Below are positions 41,960 to 54,048 of a DNA stretch of 64,000 bases, in pieces. The stretch spans positions 1-64,000 of the forward strand of contig NZ_AKJE01000050.1 of assembly GCF_000282495.1 (NCBI RefSeq), in the 5' to 3' direction. Source of the DNA: Pseudomonas sp. GM79 (lineage in GTDB: Bacteria > Pseudomonadota > Gammaproteobacteria > Pseudomonadales > Pseudomonadaceae). Positions within the stretch are counted from its first letter, which is position 1. The number at the start of each line of letters is the position of its first letter. The translations under genes were made by a program, and so were the position numbers. The notes under the pieces were generated by a model. It saw only the letters and a program-made list of their open reading frames with translations. It did not search any database and was not told where the DNA came from.

Positions 41960-42915
41960 AAAGATTTGCCTCCCCACTCACCGGTCAGGGTCTTGAGGAA
42001 TTTGATGATCAAGGTCTTGTCCTTGTCAGAGGGCACGCGACCGAGCTGGAACTTGAACATCACGTCTACCGCGTCTTCCAGGGTCTTGGCCGAGCCGTCG
42101 TGAAAATACGGCGCGGTCACGGCGACGTTGCGCAGGCTCGGAACCTTGAACACGTTGCGGTCCTCTTCGGCCTTGGTGACCAGATAGCGGCCCAGATCGG
42201 CTTCGGTGGGGTTGCCCCGGACCTCAAAGTAATCACTCATGACCCCGAATTTCTGGAACATGTTGCCGCCGATATTGACCCCCTGATGGCAGGCGATGCA
42301 GCCGTAGTCCTTGAAGCGCTGGTAACCGTACTTCTCCTCGATCGTCAGAATTTCGGTGTTGCCCAACAGGTATTGGTCGAAACGCGAGTTGGCGCTGATC
42401 AGGGTGCGCTCATAGGTGGCCAGGGCTTTTTGCACATTGTTCATGGTCACGCCGTCAGGGTAGGCCTGGGCGAAAGCGCTTTTGTAAGCCGGGTCGGCGG
42501 TCAGTGTCCGAACGACATGCTCCCAATGACTGCCCATTTCGCTGGGGCTCTGCACCACTTCGTGGACTTGTGTTTCCAGAGTGTCGGCGCGGCCGTTCCA
42601 GAATTGCCGGAAATTCAGGCTTGAGTTGAAGACGCTAGGGGTGTTGATCGTCAAGGGGGCGCCGTTGAAGCCGATGGAAAACGCCTGGGCGTCGGCGCCT
42701 CCACTTTCCAGACGATGGCAACTGGCGCAGGACAGGGTGTTATTGACCGACAGGCGTGGCTCGTTGAACAACCGGCGACCGAGTTCGACTTGCAAGGGAT
42801 TCTGCTGGGGCACTGCGGGCAAGGGTTTGAGTGGTTCGTCCAGCGGTGCGCCGTTGGCTATCAGACAACATCCGAGTAGAGGCGCAAGAAGCAGGTAGTA
42901 GAAGGGGCTCGACAT
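41956..42915 (-). CDS. Periplasmic diheme cytochrome c peroxidase-like protein
   Basis: This 319-residue protein has a signal peptide (to about NGA at 23), two heme c motifs CASCH (63-67) and CIACH (206-210), and the conserved stretch AYFHDGSAKTLEDAVD near the C-terminus. It belongs to the CcpA/MauG family of bacterial diheme peroxidases, which reduce H2O2 or oxidise protein targets. It lies between a GGDEF-EAL gene (46-base gap) and a membrane kinase gene (four-base overlap), an unusual place for a detoxifying enzyme, and may serve as the redox input of the signalling operon. Confidence 0.9.
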   Translation of the reverse strand: MSSPFYYLLLAPLLGCCLIANGAPLDEPLKPLPAVPQQNPLQVELGRRLFNEPRLSVNNTLSCASCHRLESGGADAQAFSIGFNGAPLTINTPSVFNSSLNFRQFWNGRADTLETQVHEVVQSPSEMGSHWEHVVRTLTADPAYKSAFAQAYPDGVTMNNVQKALATYERTLISANSRFDQYLLGNTEILTIEEKYGYQRFKDYGCIACHQGVNIGGNMFQKFGVMSDYFEVRGNPTEADLGRYLVTKAEEDRNVFKVPSLRNVAVTAPYFHDGSAKTLEDAVDVMFKFQLGRVPSDKDKTLIIKFLKTLTGEWGGKSL

Positions 42916-42961
42916 CTTATGATTCCTTGGCGCAGGGGGCCTGGGTGTCGTTGCGCGTCGT

Positions 42962-44832
42962 TTATCTGGTGATGGATGGAGCGGGCTGCACGGACATCAG
43001 GTATTGCACGAAGGCCTCCGGCTCCACGGCTTTGCTGAAGTAATAACCCTGGCCTTCCTCGCATTGGAGGGCCTTGAGAAAATTCAATTGCTCGAGGGTT
43101 TCCACCCCTTCGGCAATGACGGTCAGTTTGAGGCTCTTGCCCAGGCTGATGATGGCGCTGACCAGGGCCGCGTCATTGCTGTCACGGCTCAGGCCACGAA
43201 TGAATGACTGGTCGATTTTCAACACATCGATGGGAAACCGTTGCAGGTAACTCAGGCTCGAATAGCCGGTGCCGAAGTCATCGATAGCCAGCCGTACGCC
43301 CAATGCCTTGAGCCGATTCAGCGCGAGCATCGTGGCATCGACGTTCTGCATCAATACGCCTTCGGTAATTTCCAGCTCCAGCAAGGTGGGGTCCATACCG
43401 GTTTGCTTGAGTATCTGTTCGATCCCTTTGACAAAGTCCCGCTGACGGAAATCGATGGCCGACACGTTCACCGACATGCAGAGTTTCGGCAGACCTTTCG
43501 CCTGCCAGGCGCAGGCTTGTTGACAGGCCTGGGCGAGCACCCATTTGCTCAACGGTACGATCAAGCCGCTGTCCTCGGCCACACCGATGAAATCTGTCGG
43601 GTAAACCCAGCCTTGCCCGGGCTTTTGCCAGCGGATCAATGCCTCGGCGCCGACCACCTTGCCGCTGCCCAGGTCGAGTTTGGGTTGGTAGTGCAGGACA
43701 AATTCGTTGCGTTCCAGCGCCAGGCGAATACCCGACTCGATGCTCTGCTGTTCCCGGGCGCGCTGGTTCATCTCATCAATGAAAAAGCTGAAATCGTTCG
43801 GGCCGCTTTCCTTGACGTTGCGCATGGCGGTTTCGGCTTTTTTGATCAGTGCAATGGCATCGAAGCCGTCCTCGGGGTAGATGCTGATGCCCAGGCTGGC
43901 CGTCACGCTCAGGTCGTGGCCGGCAATGTGTTGAGGCGCGCGTATGGCGTTCAAGAGCTTTTCGGCGATGCCCTTGGTCTGTTGGGGGTGATGGATGTCA
44001 GCCAGGATCACCACAAACTCATCGGAGCCGTAACGAAACACCGAGTCGGATGCGCGCACGCAGGCCACCAGATTGTGCCCGACACGTTTGAGCATCTCGT
44101 CACCGGTCGGGTGACCCAAGGCATTGTTGATGCGCTTGAAGCGATCGAGCCCCAGAAACATCACCGCCAGTTGTTTGTCATGGCGTCGCGACAGGGCCAA
44201 TGACTGGTTCAGCCGGTCGCCCAGCAAGGTGCTGTTGGGCAATTCGGTCAATACGTCGTACTGCAACAAGTGCGACACCTTGAGCAGCTCATGGACCCGG
44301 GCCTCGATGGTTTGCTCCAGTGTTTGCACTTTCATGGCCGCGTCCTGCGCCATCTGCCACTTCCAGGTCAAGGCGCTGGCCATCTGGCGGATTTCCAGGC
44401 TGTCGAAAGGTTTTTTCAGCACCAGCAACTGATCGCCGAACTCCAGTCGCTCGGCCATGGCTTCCCAGGTGTAATCGGAGAAGGCCGTGCACAGCGCGAT
44501 TTGCAAGTGAGGATCAGCCTTCCAGAGCTGTTCGATGGTTTCCAGGCCATCCCAGCCCGGGGGCATGCGCATGTCGGTGAACGCCATGGCGTAAGGGCGA
44601 CCTTGTGCCTGGGCGCGCTTGACCAGTTCGAGCGCTTCCTCGCCCTGATAGGCGGAGTCGAGCTGGAATATCAGCCGTGCCGACTGCGGGCTGCCGAACA
44701 GCGCTGCTTCAGTGCCGGCGAGGGTTTGTTCGTCGTCGGTATCCGGGCCGAGAATCTTGCGAAAGTCCTGATGGATCGAAGGCGTGTCGTCGATGATCAG
44801 AATGCGCCGGTTGGCCTGGACGGACGGAGTCT

Positions 44833-44836
<4 letters not shown>
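42962..44836 (-). CDS. Receiver-GGDEF-EAL protein, probable c-di-GMP phosphodiesterase
   Basis: This 624-residue protein has an enlarged receiver (DD16-17, D88, K142), a GGDEF domain whose signature reads GSDEF (270-274) with the I-site RASD kept, and an EAL domain. The EAL domain has all key residues visible: EAL 398-400, VNVS, DDFGTGYSS 519-527 and K540 in LKIDQSFI. The changed GGDEF and complete EAL suggest a phosphodiesterase whose GGDEF is regulatory. Its ATG overlaps the upstream gene by four bases. Confidence 0.92.
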
Positions 44837-47139
<2,303 letters not shown>

Positions 47140-47391
47140 GCGCCTGTGCCGACAGCAGGTTGGTGCAATGAGTTCATAGAGGGTATCCCTTCCCTGATCG
47201 CAGGATGAAGCGGGTATCGTTTGGATCCGAGTGATCTGAGCATAGTCGCCCGGCCAGAAATGCGCCCGGTTGACTGAAACGAATCATTTCCGGGGTCGGG
47301 CTGAAAATCATCTAGCCTGTAGGTCAGGCTCGGGGCGCCAGGACGTTTGCCCCGCGCGCGACAAAGACACACGTTTTCTTGAGGTAATGCC

Positions 47392-48750
47392 ATGGAAGAG
47401 CAACTCCCCACGACTGTGACCTATAAACCCAAGTTACTGCTGGTCGACGATGAGGAGTCGATTCTCAACAGTCTGCGCCGTCTGCTGCGCGGTCAGCCCT
47501 ACGAGGTGCTGCTGGCCACCAGCGGTGCCCAGGCGCTGGAGATCATGGCGCAGCAGCCGATCGATCTGGTGATGAGTGACGCGCGCATGCCCAATATGGA
47601 CGGCGCCACGCTGCTGGCTCATGTCCATCAGCGTTACCCCGACACTCTGCGGATCATGCTGACGGGTTATGCCGATCCGTCGGTCATTATCAAAGCCATC
47701 AATGGAGGGCAGATTCATCGTTACATCAGCAAACCCTGGCACGATGAGGAAATGCTGCTGACCCTTCGACAATCACTCGCCTATCAGCATTCCGAGCGTG
47801 AACGCTTGCGTCTGGTGCAGGAGACGTGGGATCAGAACGAGAAACTGAAGCTGCTCAACGCCACCCTGGAAAAACACGTCGCGGCCCGCACCAGCGAGCT
47901 GCAGCAGACCGCCGACATGCTGGACCTGGCCTACGAAGAGCTCAAACGCAGCTATGTCACGGGCACCGAGGTGTTTTCGTTGCTGGCCAACCTGCGCCTG
48001 CCGCCCGCCAAACAGACCAACCGGCAGATCATCGAACTGGTGCGGGTGTACTGCAAACTGCATGGCCTGGACGAAGGCAGCAGTCGTGACCTGACCATGG
48101 CCGCGGCGCTTTACAACATCGGGAAGTTGAGCTGGACCGACAGCATGATGAGCACGCCCTCGGACCTGCTGCATCACAATGACCGCGAGCGCTATCGGGG
48201 GTACCCGAAGCAGAGTGAGTCGCTGCTGATGACGCTCGACCCAATGAAGGATGCCGCTCGGCTGATCCTGCATCACCAGGAGCGTTGGGACGGCAGCGGT
48301 TTTCCGGATCGGCTCAAGGGCGAAGCGATTCCGTTCGGTTCGCGGTTGCTGAAACTGGCGGTGGATTTCATCGAGTTGCAGCGCGGGCTGATCCTCGAAC
48401 GGCAGATGAACAGCGATGAAGCCCTGGTGTACATCCGCCAGTACGCCGGTCGCCTCTACGACCCGGAACTGGTGGCGGATTTCATTCAGGTCTGCGCCAC
48501 TTATCTGAGCGACGTGACGCTGGCCGATCCGACGGTCAAGGTGCTGACCACCCGGGATCTGGCCGCGGGCATGATCCTGGCGCGCAATCTCAACGCTGAC
48601 AACGGCATGCTGCTGCTCAATGCTGGCAAGGTGTTGAATGGGCCGCTGGTGGAGAAGTTGATCGCTTTCGAGGCGATGGAAGGTGCCAGGTACAGCATAT
48701 TTGTGAAAGTGCCGGAGGAAGTGGAGGGCGCGCTTCTCGAGACGAGCTGA
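47392..48750 (+). CDS. Response regulator with degenerate HD-GYP domain
   Basis: This 452-residue RpfG-like protein has a standard receiver (DD19-20, phospho-acceptor D63, K114), a coiled coil at about 140-190 and an HD-GYP-type output domain. The metal-binding HD pair of the usual HDIGK motif is replaced by YN at 241-242 (LYNIGKLSW), and GYP reads GFP at 303-305. HHQERWDGSG is still present. It is therefore unlikely to hydrolyse c-di-GMP in the usual way and may be a binding or partner protein. It is transcribed divergently from the c-di-GMP operon. Confidence 0.88.
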   Translation: MEEQLPTTVTYKPKLLLVDDEESILNSLRRLLRGQPYEVLLATSGAQALEIMAQQPIDLVMSDARMPNMDGATLLAHVHQRYPDTLRIMLTGYADPSVIIKAINGGQIHRYISKPWHDEEMLLTLRQSLAYQHSERERLRLVQETWDQNEKLKLLNATLEKHVAARTSELQQTADMLDLAYEELKRSYVTGTEVFSLLANLRLPPAKQTNRQIIELVRVYCKLHGLDEGSSRDLTMAAALYNIGKLSWTDSMMSTPSDLLHHNDRERYRGYPKQSESLLMTLDPMKDAARLILHHQERWDGSGFPDRLKGEAIPFGSRLLKLAVDFIELQRGLILERQMNSDEALVYIRQYAGRLYDPELVADFIQVCATYLSDVTLADPTVKVLTTRDLAAGMILARNLNADNGMLLLNAGKVLNGPLVEKLIAFEAMEGARYSIFVKVPEEVEGALLETS

Positions 48751-48776
48751 GCTTCCTGGCCTTTGCACAGATCCAG

Positions 48777-48866
48777 TGTGGGAGCGGGCTTGCTCGCGAA
48801 GACGGTTTTATATTCAACATTAATGTTGGCTGATACACCGCTTTCGCGAGCAAGCCCGCTCCCACA
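48777..48866. repeat. REP-type inverted repeat pair
   Basis: Perfect facing arms of the GTGGGAGCGGGCTTGCTCGCG type with a 42-base loop lie between the HD-GYP-like and Nudix genes. Confidence 0.9.
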
Positions 48867-48957
48867 TTATTTGGCGCTCGGCAGATAGTTTTCGGCGTGA
48901 CGAAGAACCGGTACACATGTGATCCTTGCACCCTTTACCCAAGGCCAATCCTGATCC

Positions 48958-49392
48958 ATGACGCTTCCATCCGCCGCTTCGCCCCGCCTCATCCGCATCG
49001 CCGCTGCCCTGCTGATCGGCCCCGACGGTCGCACCCTGCTGGTGCGCAAGCGCGGTACCCAGGCGTTCATGCAGCCGGGAGGCAAGATCGAGGCCCGTGA
49101 GCAACCGGCCCATGCCCTCGCTCGGGAGCTGGAAGAGGAACTGGGACTGGTCATCGATCCGGCGCAAGCCGCCTACCTGGGACAATTCTCGGCCCCGGCC
49201 GCCAATGAGCCGGGTTTTGTCGTACAAGCCGAACTCTTTCAATTGACCATCGACTCGCACGTTTCCCCTGCGGCGGAAATCGAAGAGGTGCGCTGGATCG
49301 ATCCGGCCACCGACGGCGATGTCATGCTGGCGCCATTGACACGGGACCAGATATTGCCGTTTTATCGAGCCTCACTAAACGAAACCGCTTGA
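48958..49392 (+). CDS. Nudix hydrolase
   Basis: The 144-residue protein has a clear Nudix box at residues 41-63 (GGKIEAREQPAHALAREL followed by EEELGL), with the metal-binding glutamates in REXXEE form. Nudix enzymes hydrolyse nucleoside diphosphates linked to another group; the substrate cannot be predicted here. The gene is followed by a LysE exporter and an acetyltransferase on the same strand with minimal gaps. Confidence 0.92.
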   Translation: MTLPSAASPRLIRIAAALLIGPDGRTLLVRKRGTQAFMQPGGKIEAREQPAHALARELEEELGLVIDPAQAAYLGQFSAPAANEPGFVVQAELFQLTIDSHVSPAAEIEEVRWIDPATDGDVMLAPLTRDQILPFYRASLNETA

Positions 49393-49415
49393 TCGTCCAA
49401 GGACGGAGGATGCCC

Positions 49416-50054
49416 ATGATCCCGCTTCAAGATTTGCTGATTTTCGCCGCGGCGGCGCTGCTGATGGTACTCACGCCCGGGCCAAACATGATCTACCTGA
49501 TCTCTCGTTCAATTTGCCAGGGGCGCAAGGCCGGAGTGACTTCGTTGCTCGGCGTGGTTGCGGGGTTTTTAGTGCACCTGTTCGCGGCCGCTGCGGGTTT
49601 GACCGCGGTGTTCGTGGCAGTGCCGATGGCCTATGAAGTGTTGAAGTGGGCCGGTGCGTTGTACCTGCTGTGGCTGGCCTGGCAGGCGGTCAAGCCCGGT
49701 GCGCGTTCGCCGTTCGAGGCGCAGCAGTTGCCGGCGGACTCGTCCCGCAAGCTGATCACCATGGGCTTTCTCACCAGCGCGCTGAACCCGAAAATCGCGG
49801 TGTTTTACCTGTCGGTGTTTCCGCAGTTCATTACCCCTGAGCACGGTTCGGTGTTCACCCAGAGCATCATCCTCGGCCTGACCCAGATCAGCGTGAGCTT
49901 CAGCGTCAATCTGCTGATCGCGCTGTTTGCCGCGGGCATCGCCTCCTGGTTCGTCAACAACCCGAACTGGCTGGCGATGCAGCGTTACTTCATGGGCTTC
50001 GTGCTGTCCGGGCTGGCGGTGCGCTTGATGCTCGAGCAGCGGCGAGTGGCCTGA
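49416..50054 (+). CDS. LysE/RhtB family amino acid exporter
   Basis: This 212-residue membrane protein has six predicted segments and the family opening VLTPGPNMIYLISRSICQGRK. A stretch GFLTSALNPKIAVFYLSVFPQF follows in the middle. ATG 49416 is used because GGACGGAGG lies six bases upstream; the frame could open at a TTG at 49389. It probably exports small amino acids or homoserine-like compounds. Its stop is followed after one base by the GNAT gene's ATG. Confidence 0.92.
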   Translation: MIPLQDLLIFAAAALLMVLTPGPNMIYLISRSICQGRKAGVTSLLGVVAGFLVHLFAAAAGLTAVFVAVPMAYEVLKWAGALYLLWLAWQAVKPGARSPFEAQQLPADSSRKLITMGFLTSALNPKIAVFYLSVFPQFITPEHGSVFTQSIILGLTQISVSFSVNLLIALFAAGIASWFVNNPNWLAMQRYFMGFVLSGLAVRLMLEQRRVA

Positions 50055-50055
50055 A

Positions 50056-50553
50056 ATGTGGATTCAACGGCTTGATGCCAGCCACGCCCTGGATTACCGG
50101 GCGCTGATGCTTGAGGCCTATGACTTGCATCCCCAGGCGTTCACGTCCAGCGTGCGCGAGCGCGCGGTAATGCCGTTGAGTTGGTGGGAATCGCGCCTGA
50201 CCGGCAAGCTGGACGTAGTGTTCGGGGCGTTCGAGAAGGGTGAGCTGGCGGGCATCGTCGGCCTGGCCTTCGAGTCTCGGGAAAAGGCCCGGCACAAGGC
50301 GACGCTGTTCGGCATGTACGTTTCGGGTGAGGTTCGGCAGCGCGGGCTCGGCTATCAACTGGTTCAGGCAGCGTTGGCTGAAGCCCAGGCTCACCAGGGC
50401 CTGAAGCTGATCCAGCTGACCGTTACCGCAGGCAACGAAGCCGCTTTCAAGCTGTATCAGCGATGCGGTTTCGTGCAGTTCGGTCTGGAACCATTGGCGG
50501 TGCGGGTCGGTGAGGACTACTTCGACAAGATCCACATGTGGCGTGAGATCTGA
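50056..50553 (+). CDS. GNAT family N-acetyltransferase
   Basis: This 165-residue acetyl-CoA-dependent acetyltransferase has the acetyl-CoA-binding loop in VRQRGLGYQLVQAAL and the later NEAAFKLYQRCGFVQFG block typical of GNAT motif B. It is coupled to the upstream exporter gene. The acceptor is unknown; modification of an exported amine or of a protein terminus are both possible. Confidence 0.9.
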   Translation: MWIQRLDASHALDYRALMLEAYDLHPQAFTSSVRERAVMPLSWWESRLTGKLDVVFGAFEKGELAGIVGLAFESREKARHKATLFGMYVSGEVRQRGLGYQLVQAALAEAQAHQGLKLIQLTVTAGNEAAFKLYQRCGFVQFGLEPLAVRVGEDYFDKIHMWREI

Positions 50554-50569
50554 AACCACCTCGATCCAA

Positions 50570-50659
50570 TGTGGGAGCGGGCTTGCTCGCGAAAGCGGTA
50601 GGTCAGCCAACATTTATGTTGAATATGAACCCGCCTTCGCGAGCAAGCCCGCTCCCACA
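50570..50659. repeat. REP-type inverted repeat pair
   Basis: A standard copy with perfect arms lies between the GNAT gene and the convergent metR. Confidence 0.9.
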
Positions 50660-50699
50660 CTTGATCATCATTGCCCCAGCCATTTCGGGTGACAGAACA

Positions 50700-51617
50700 T
50701 TAGCGAACTGCACTAACCCCATCCAGCGTCGAAAACGACGTGTCCTTGGCCGTCAGCAAAAAGTCGCGCATGTACGGTGCATCCAGCATGTCGGCGCGAA
50801 TGCCGGCGTAGAGCGTTGCGAACAAGCCTTTCTCACCCAGTCGCTTGGCCTTCACATAGCCCCGTGAACTGTATTCATGCAGCGCCCAATGAGGCATGCC
50901 GCAGACGCCGCGACCGCTGGCCACCAGTTGCATCATCATCACCGTCAGTTCCGAGGTGCGCACCTGGGCCGGTTCGATGTCGGCCGGTTCCAGGAAGCGG
51001 GTGAAGATGTCCAGCCGATCACGCTCCACCGGGTAGGTGATCAAGGTTTCCGTCAGCAGATCTTCGGGCACGATGTACGGCTTGCTCGCCAGGCGATGCT
51101 GGTTAGCCACCGCGAGCATGGCTTCGTAGGTGAACAACGGCACGTAAGTGATCCCGACCAGTTCCAGCGGATCGGAGGTCACCACCAGGTCCAGGTCGCC
51201 TCGGGCCAGCGCCGGCAGCGGGGCGAAGGAGAACCCCGAGGCCAGGTCCAGCTCGACTTCCGGCCAGGCATCGCGGAACTGGTCGATGGTCGGCATCAGC
51301 CACTGAAAGCAACTGTGGCACTCGATCGCCATGTGCAAACGCCCCGCCGTGCCGCCGGCCAGCCGTGCGATGTCCCGCTCGGCACCGCGCAGCAGCGGCA
51401 GGGTGGCGTCGGCCAGTTGCAGCAGGCGCAAGCCGGCACTGGTGAAGCGCACCGGTTTGGTCTTGCGCACGAACAACGGCATGCCCATGCGCTCTTCCAG
51501 CTCCTTGAACTGGTGGGACAGTGCCGACTGGGTCAGGTGCAGGCGGTCGGCCGCATCCACCAGGCTGTCGGCTTCGCGCAGGGCGTGCAGGGTTTTCAGG
51601 TGACGGATTTCAAGCAC
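50700..51617 (-). CDS. metR: LysR-type regulator MetR
   Basis: This 305-residue LysR-family activator of methionine genes has an N-terminal HTH (LEIRHLKTLHALREADSL, AADRLHLTQSALSHQFKELE) and an effector domain beyond residue 90. The open frame extends to 51761, but the protein begins at the GTG at 51617, which has GGAG seven bases upstream and gives the family length. It is divergent from metE, the classic MetR target, with a 109-base gap that carries a MetR-type palindrome. Confidence 0.93.
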   Translation of the reverse strand: MLEIRHLKTLHALREADSLVDAADRLHLTQSALSHQFKELEERMGMPLFVRKTKPVRFTSAGLRLLQLADATLPLLRGAERDIARLAGGTAGRLHMAIECHSCFQWLMPTIDQFRDAWPEVELDLASGFSFAPLPALARGDLDLVVTSDPLELVGITYVPLFTYEAMLAVANQHRLASKPYIVPEDLLTETLITYPVERDRLDIFTRFLEPADIEPAQVRTSELTVMMMQLVASGRGVCGMPHWALHEYSSRGYVKAKRLGEKGLFATLYAGIRADMLDAPYMRDFLLTAKDTSFSTLDGVSAVR

Positions 51618-51660
51618 CGGGGGGCTCCATGAGGAAAACTTGTGATCAACACGAAAAGGT

Positions 51661-51673
51661 TGAGTTTGTCTCA
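51661..51673. promoter_or_regulatory. Candidate MetR box
   Basis: TGAG and CTCA are separated by five bases (TGAGTTTGTCTCA), close to the MetR consensus TGAA-N5-TTCA. It lies 53 bases upstream of the metE start and 43 bases from the metR start, well placed to control both. Confidence 0.6.
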
Positions 51674-51726
51674 TGTTGGGTGGGCTGTCGACAATAGCAC
51701 CATCTTTTATAGGGAGGAATCTCACC

Positions 51727-54039
51727 ATGGCCTTGGCCCACACACTTGGTTTTCCGCGCATCGGCGCTGACCGCGAATTGAAAAAAGCCCTCGAATCCTA
51801 CTGGAAGGGTGATCTTGACCAGGACGCACTGAAAAGCGTCGGCCGCCAATTGCGCGCCACCCACTGGCAACTGCAGAAAGACGCCGGTATCGACCTGCTG
51901 CCCGTGGGCGACTTCGCCTGGTACGACCAGGTACTGACTCACTCCCTGACCTTCGGCGTGATTCCCGAGCGCTTCGACGGTGCCAAAGACTCCCGTGGCC
52001 TGCCGACCCTCGACACCCTGTTCGCCATGGCCCGTGGCGCTACCGCAGCCTGCTGCGGCGGTGAACATACCCAGGCGCAATACGCCCAGGAACTGACCAA
52101 ATGGTTCGACACTAACTACCATTACCTGGTCCCGGAATTCACCGCTGATCAACAGTTCAAACTGAGCTGGGAACAGCTGTTCGACGAAGTCGACGAAGCC
52201 AAAGCCCTGGGCCACAACGTCAAACCGGTGATCATCGGCCCGTTGACTTACCTGTGGCTGGGCAAGGCCAAAGGCAATGACTTCGACAAGCTCGACCTGC
52301 TGGAGCGCCTGCTGCCGATCTACGGCGAAATTCTCGGTCGCCTCGCAGCCCAAGGCGTGGAGTGGGTGCAGATCGACGAACCGATCCTCACCCTCGACCT
52401 GCCACAGGCCTGGAAAAACGCCTTCGAACGCGCCTATCACATCCTCCAATACTCGCCGCTGAAAAAACTCGTAGCGACTTATTTCAGTGGCCTGGAAGAC
52501 AACCTCGGCCTGGCTGTCAGCCTGCCAGTGCAAGGCCTGCACATCGACGCGGTGCGCGCACCGGATCAACTTGGCCAGGTGCTGGATCGTCTGCCGACCT
52601 ACAAGATTCTCTCGGTGGGTCTGGTTAACGGCCGCAACGTCTGGCGCTGCGAGCTGGAGCAAGTGCTGGCGCAACTGCAGCCAGCCCAGGAACGCTTTGG
52701 CGATAACTTGTGGGTCAGCAGTTCCTGCTCGCTGCTGCACAGCCCCGTGGACCTGGACCGTGAAGACAAACTCGACCCGGAACTGAAAAGCTGGCTGGCG
52801 TTTGCCGTGCAGAAGTGCGGTGAAATCGCCGTGCTGCGTGATGCCCTCAACGATCCGCAATCGCCCAAAGTGCAAACCGCCCTGGCTGAAAGCCGCACCA
52901 TTGCGGCCAGTCGCGCTCAATCTCCGCGTATCCACAAAGCGGATGTGCAGGCCCGAATCAATGCCATCGGCGCAGCGGACAGCCAACGCCTCTCACCATT
53001 TACCAAACGCATCGCACAACAACAGGCACGGCTGAAACTGCCGGCGTTCCCGACCACCACCATCGGTTCGTTCCCGCAAACCGCTTCGATCCGTCTGGCG
53101 CGCCAGGTCTTCAAGCAAGGCAAGCTGTCGGCCAACGATTACACCGATGCCATGCATAGCGAAATCCGCCACGCCGTGCAAATCCAGGAACGCCTGGGCC
53201 TGGACGTGCTGGTGCACGGTGAAGCCGAGCGCAACGACATGGTCGAGTACTTTGCCGAGCAACTGGACGGCTACTTGTTCACTCGGTTCGGCTGGGTCCA
53301 GAGCTACGGTTCGCGCTGCGTTAAACCGGCGATTATTTACGGCGATCTGAGCCGTCCGAAGCCGATGACCGTCGACTGGATCACCTACGCCCAGAGCCTC
53401 ACCGACAAAGTCATGAAAGGTATGCTCACCGGCCCCGTGACCATGCTGATGTGGTCGTTCCCGCGCGAAGACGTCTCGCGCAAAATTCAGGCGCAGCAAC
53501 TGGCCCTGGCCTTGCGTGATGAAGTGGTGGACCTGGAAAACGCCGGCATCAAGATCGTGCAGATCGACGAAGCCGCGTTCCGTGAAGGGCTGCCACTGCG
53601 CCGGGCGCAATGGCAGGAATACCTGGACTGGGCGGTGGAAGCCTTCCGCTTGAGTGCATCGGGCGTGCGTGACGAAACCCAGATACACACCCACATGTGC
53701 TACAGCGAATTCAACGACGTGATCGAGTCCATCGCCGCCATGGACGCCGACGTGATCACCATCGAAACCTCGCGCTCGGACATGGAATTGCTGGAAGCCT
53801 TCGAAGCGTTCGACTACCCCAACGACATCGGCCCGGGCGTCTATGACATCCACTCGCCACGGGTGCCGGACACGGTCGAGATGGTCAAATTGATGAGCAA
53901 AGCCGTGAAGCGCATTCCAGCCGAGCGCTTGTGGGTCAACCCCGATTGCGGTTTGAAAACCCGCGCCTGGCCGGAAACCGAAGCAGCGCTGGTAAACATG
54001 GTCGCGGCAGCACGGCAGTTGCGTAGCCAGCTGGCGTGA
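51727..54039 (+). CDS. metE: Cobalamin-independent methionine synthase MetE
   Basis: This enzyme transfers a methyl group from methyltetrahydropteroyl-triglutamate to homocysteine, the last step of methionine synthesis. The 770-residue protein begins MALAHTLGFPRIGADRELKKALE after AGGGAGG at 51711. The zinc ligands are visible: H656 and C658 (HTHMCYSEF), E680 (ITIETSRSD) and C741 (NPDCGLKTR), at the spacing known for E. coli MetE. It is controlled by the divergent metR. Confidence 0.97.
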   Translation: MALAHTLGFPRIGADRELKKALESYWKGDLDQDALKSVGRQLRATHWQLQKDAGIDLLPVGDFAWYDQVLTHSLTFGVIPERFDGAKDSRGLPTLDTLFAMARGATAACCGGEHTQAQYAQELTKWFDTNYHYLVPEFTADQQFKLSWEQLFDEVDEAKALGHNVKPVIIGPLTYLWLGKAKGNDFDKLDLLERLLPIYGEILGRLAAQGVEWVQIDEPILTLDLPQAWKNAFERAYHILQYSPLKKLVATYFSGLEDNLGLAVSLPVQGLHIDAVRAPDQLGQVLDRLPTYKILSVGLVNGRNVWRCELEQVLAQLQPAQERFGDNLWVSSSCSLLHSPVDLDREDKLDPELKSWLAFAVQKCGEIAVLRDALNDPQSPKVQTALAESRTIAASRAQSPRIHKADVQARINAIGAADSQRLSPFTKRIAQQQARLKLPAFPTTTIGSFPQTASIRLARQVFKQGKLSANDYTDAMHSEIRHAVQIQERLGLDVLVHGEAERNDMVEYFAEQLDGYLFTRFGWVQSYGSRCVKPAIIYGDLSRPKPMTVDWITYAQSLTDKVMKGMLTGPVTMLMWSFPREDVSRKIQAQQLALALRDEVVDLENAGIKIVQIDEAAFREGLPLRRAQWQEYLDWAVEAFRLSASGVRDETQIHTHMCYSEFNDVIESIAAMDADVITIETSRSDMELLEAFEAFDYPNDIGPGVYDIHSPRVPDTVEMVKLMSKAVKRIPAERLWVNPDCGLKTRAWPETEAALVNMVAAARQLRSQLA

Positions 54040-54048
54040 AGCGCCAGG

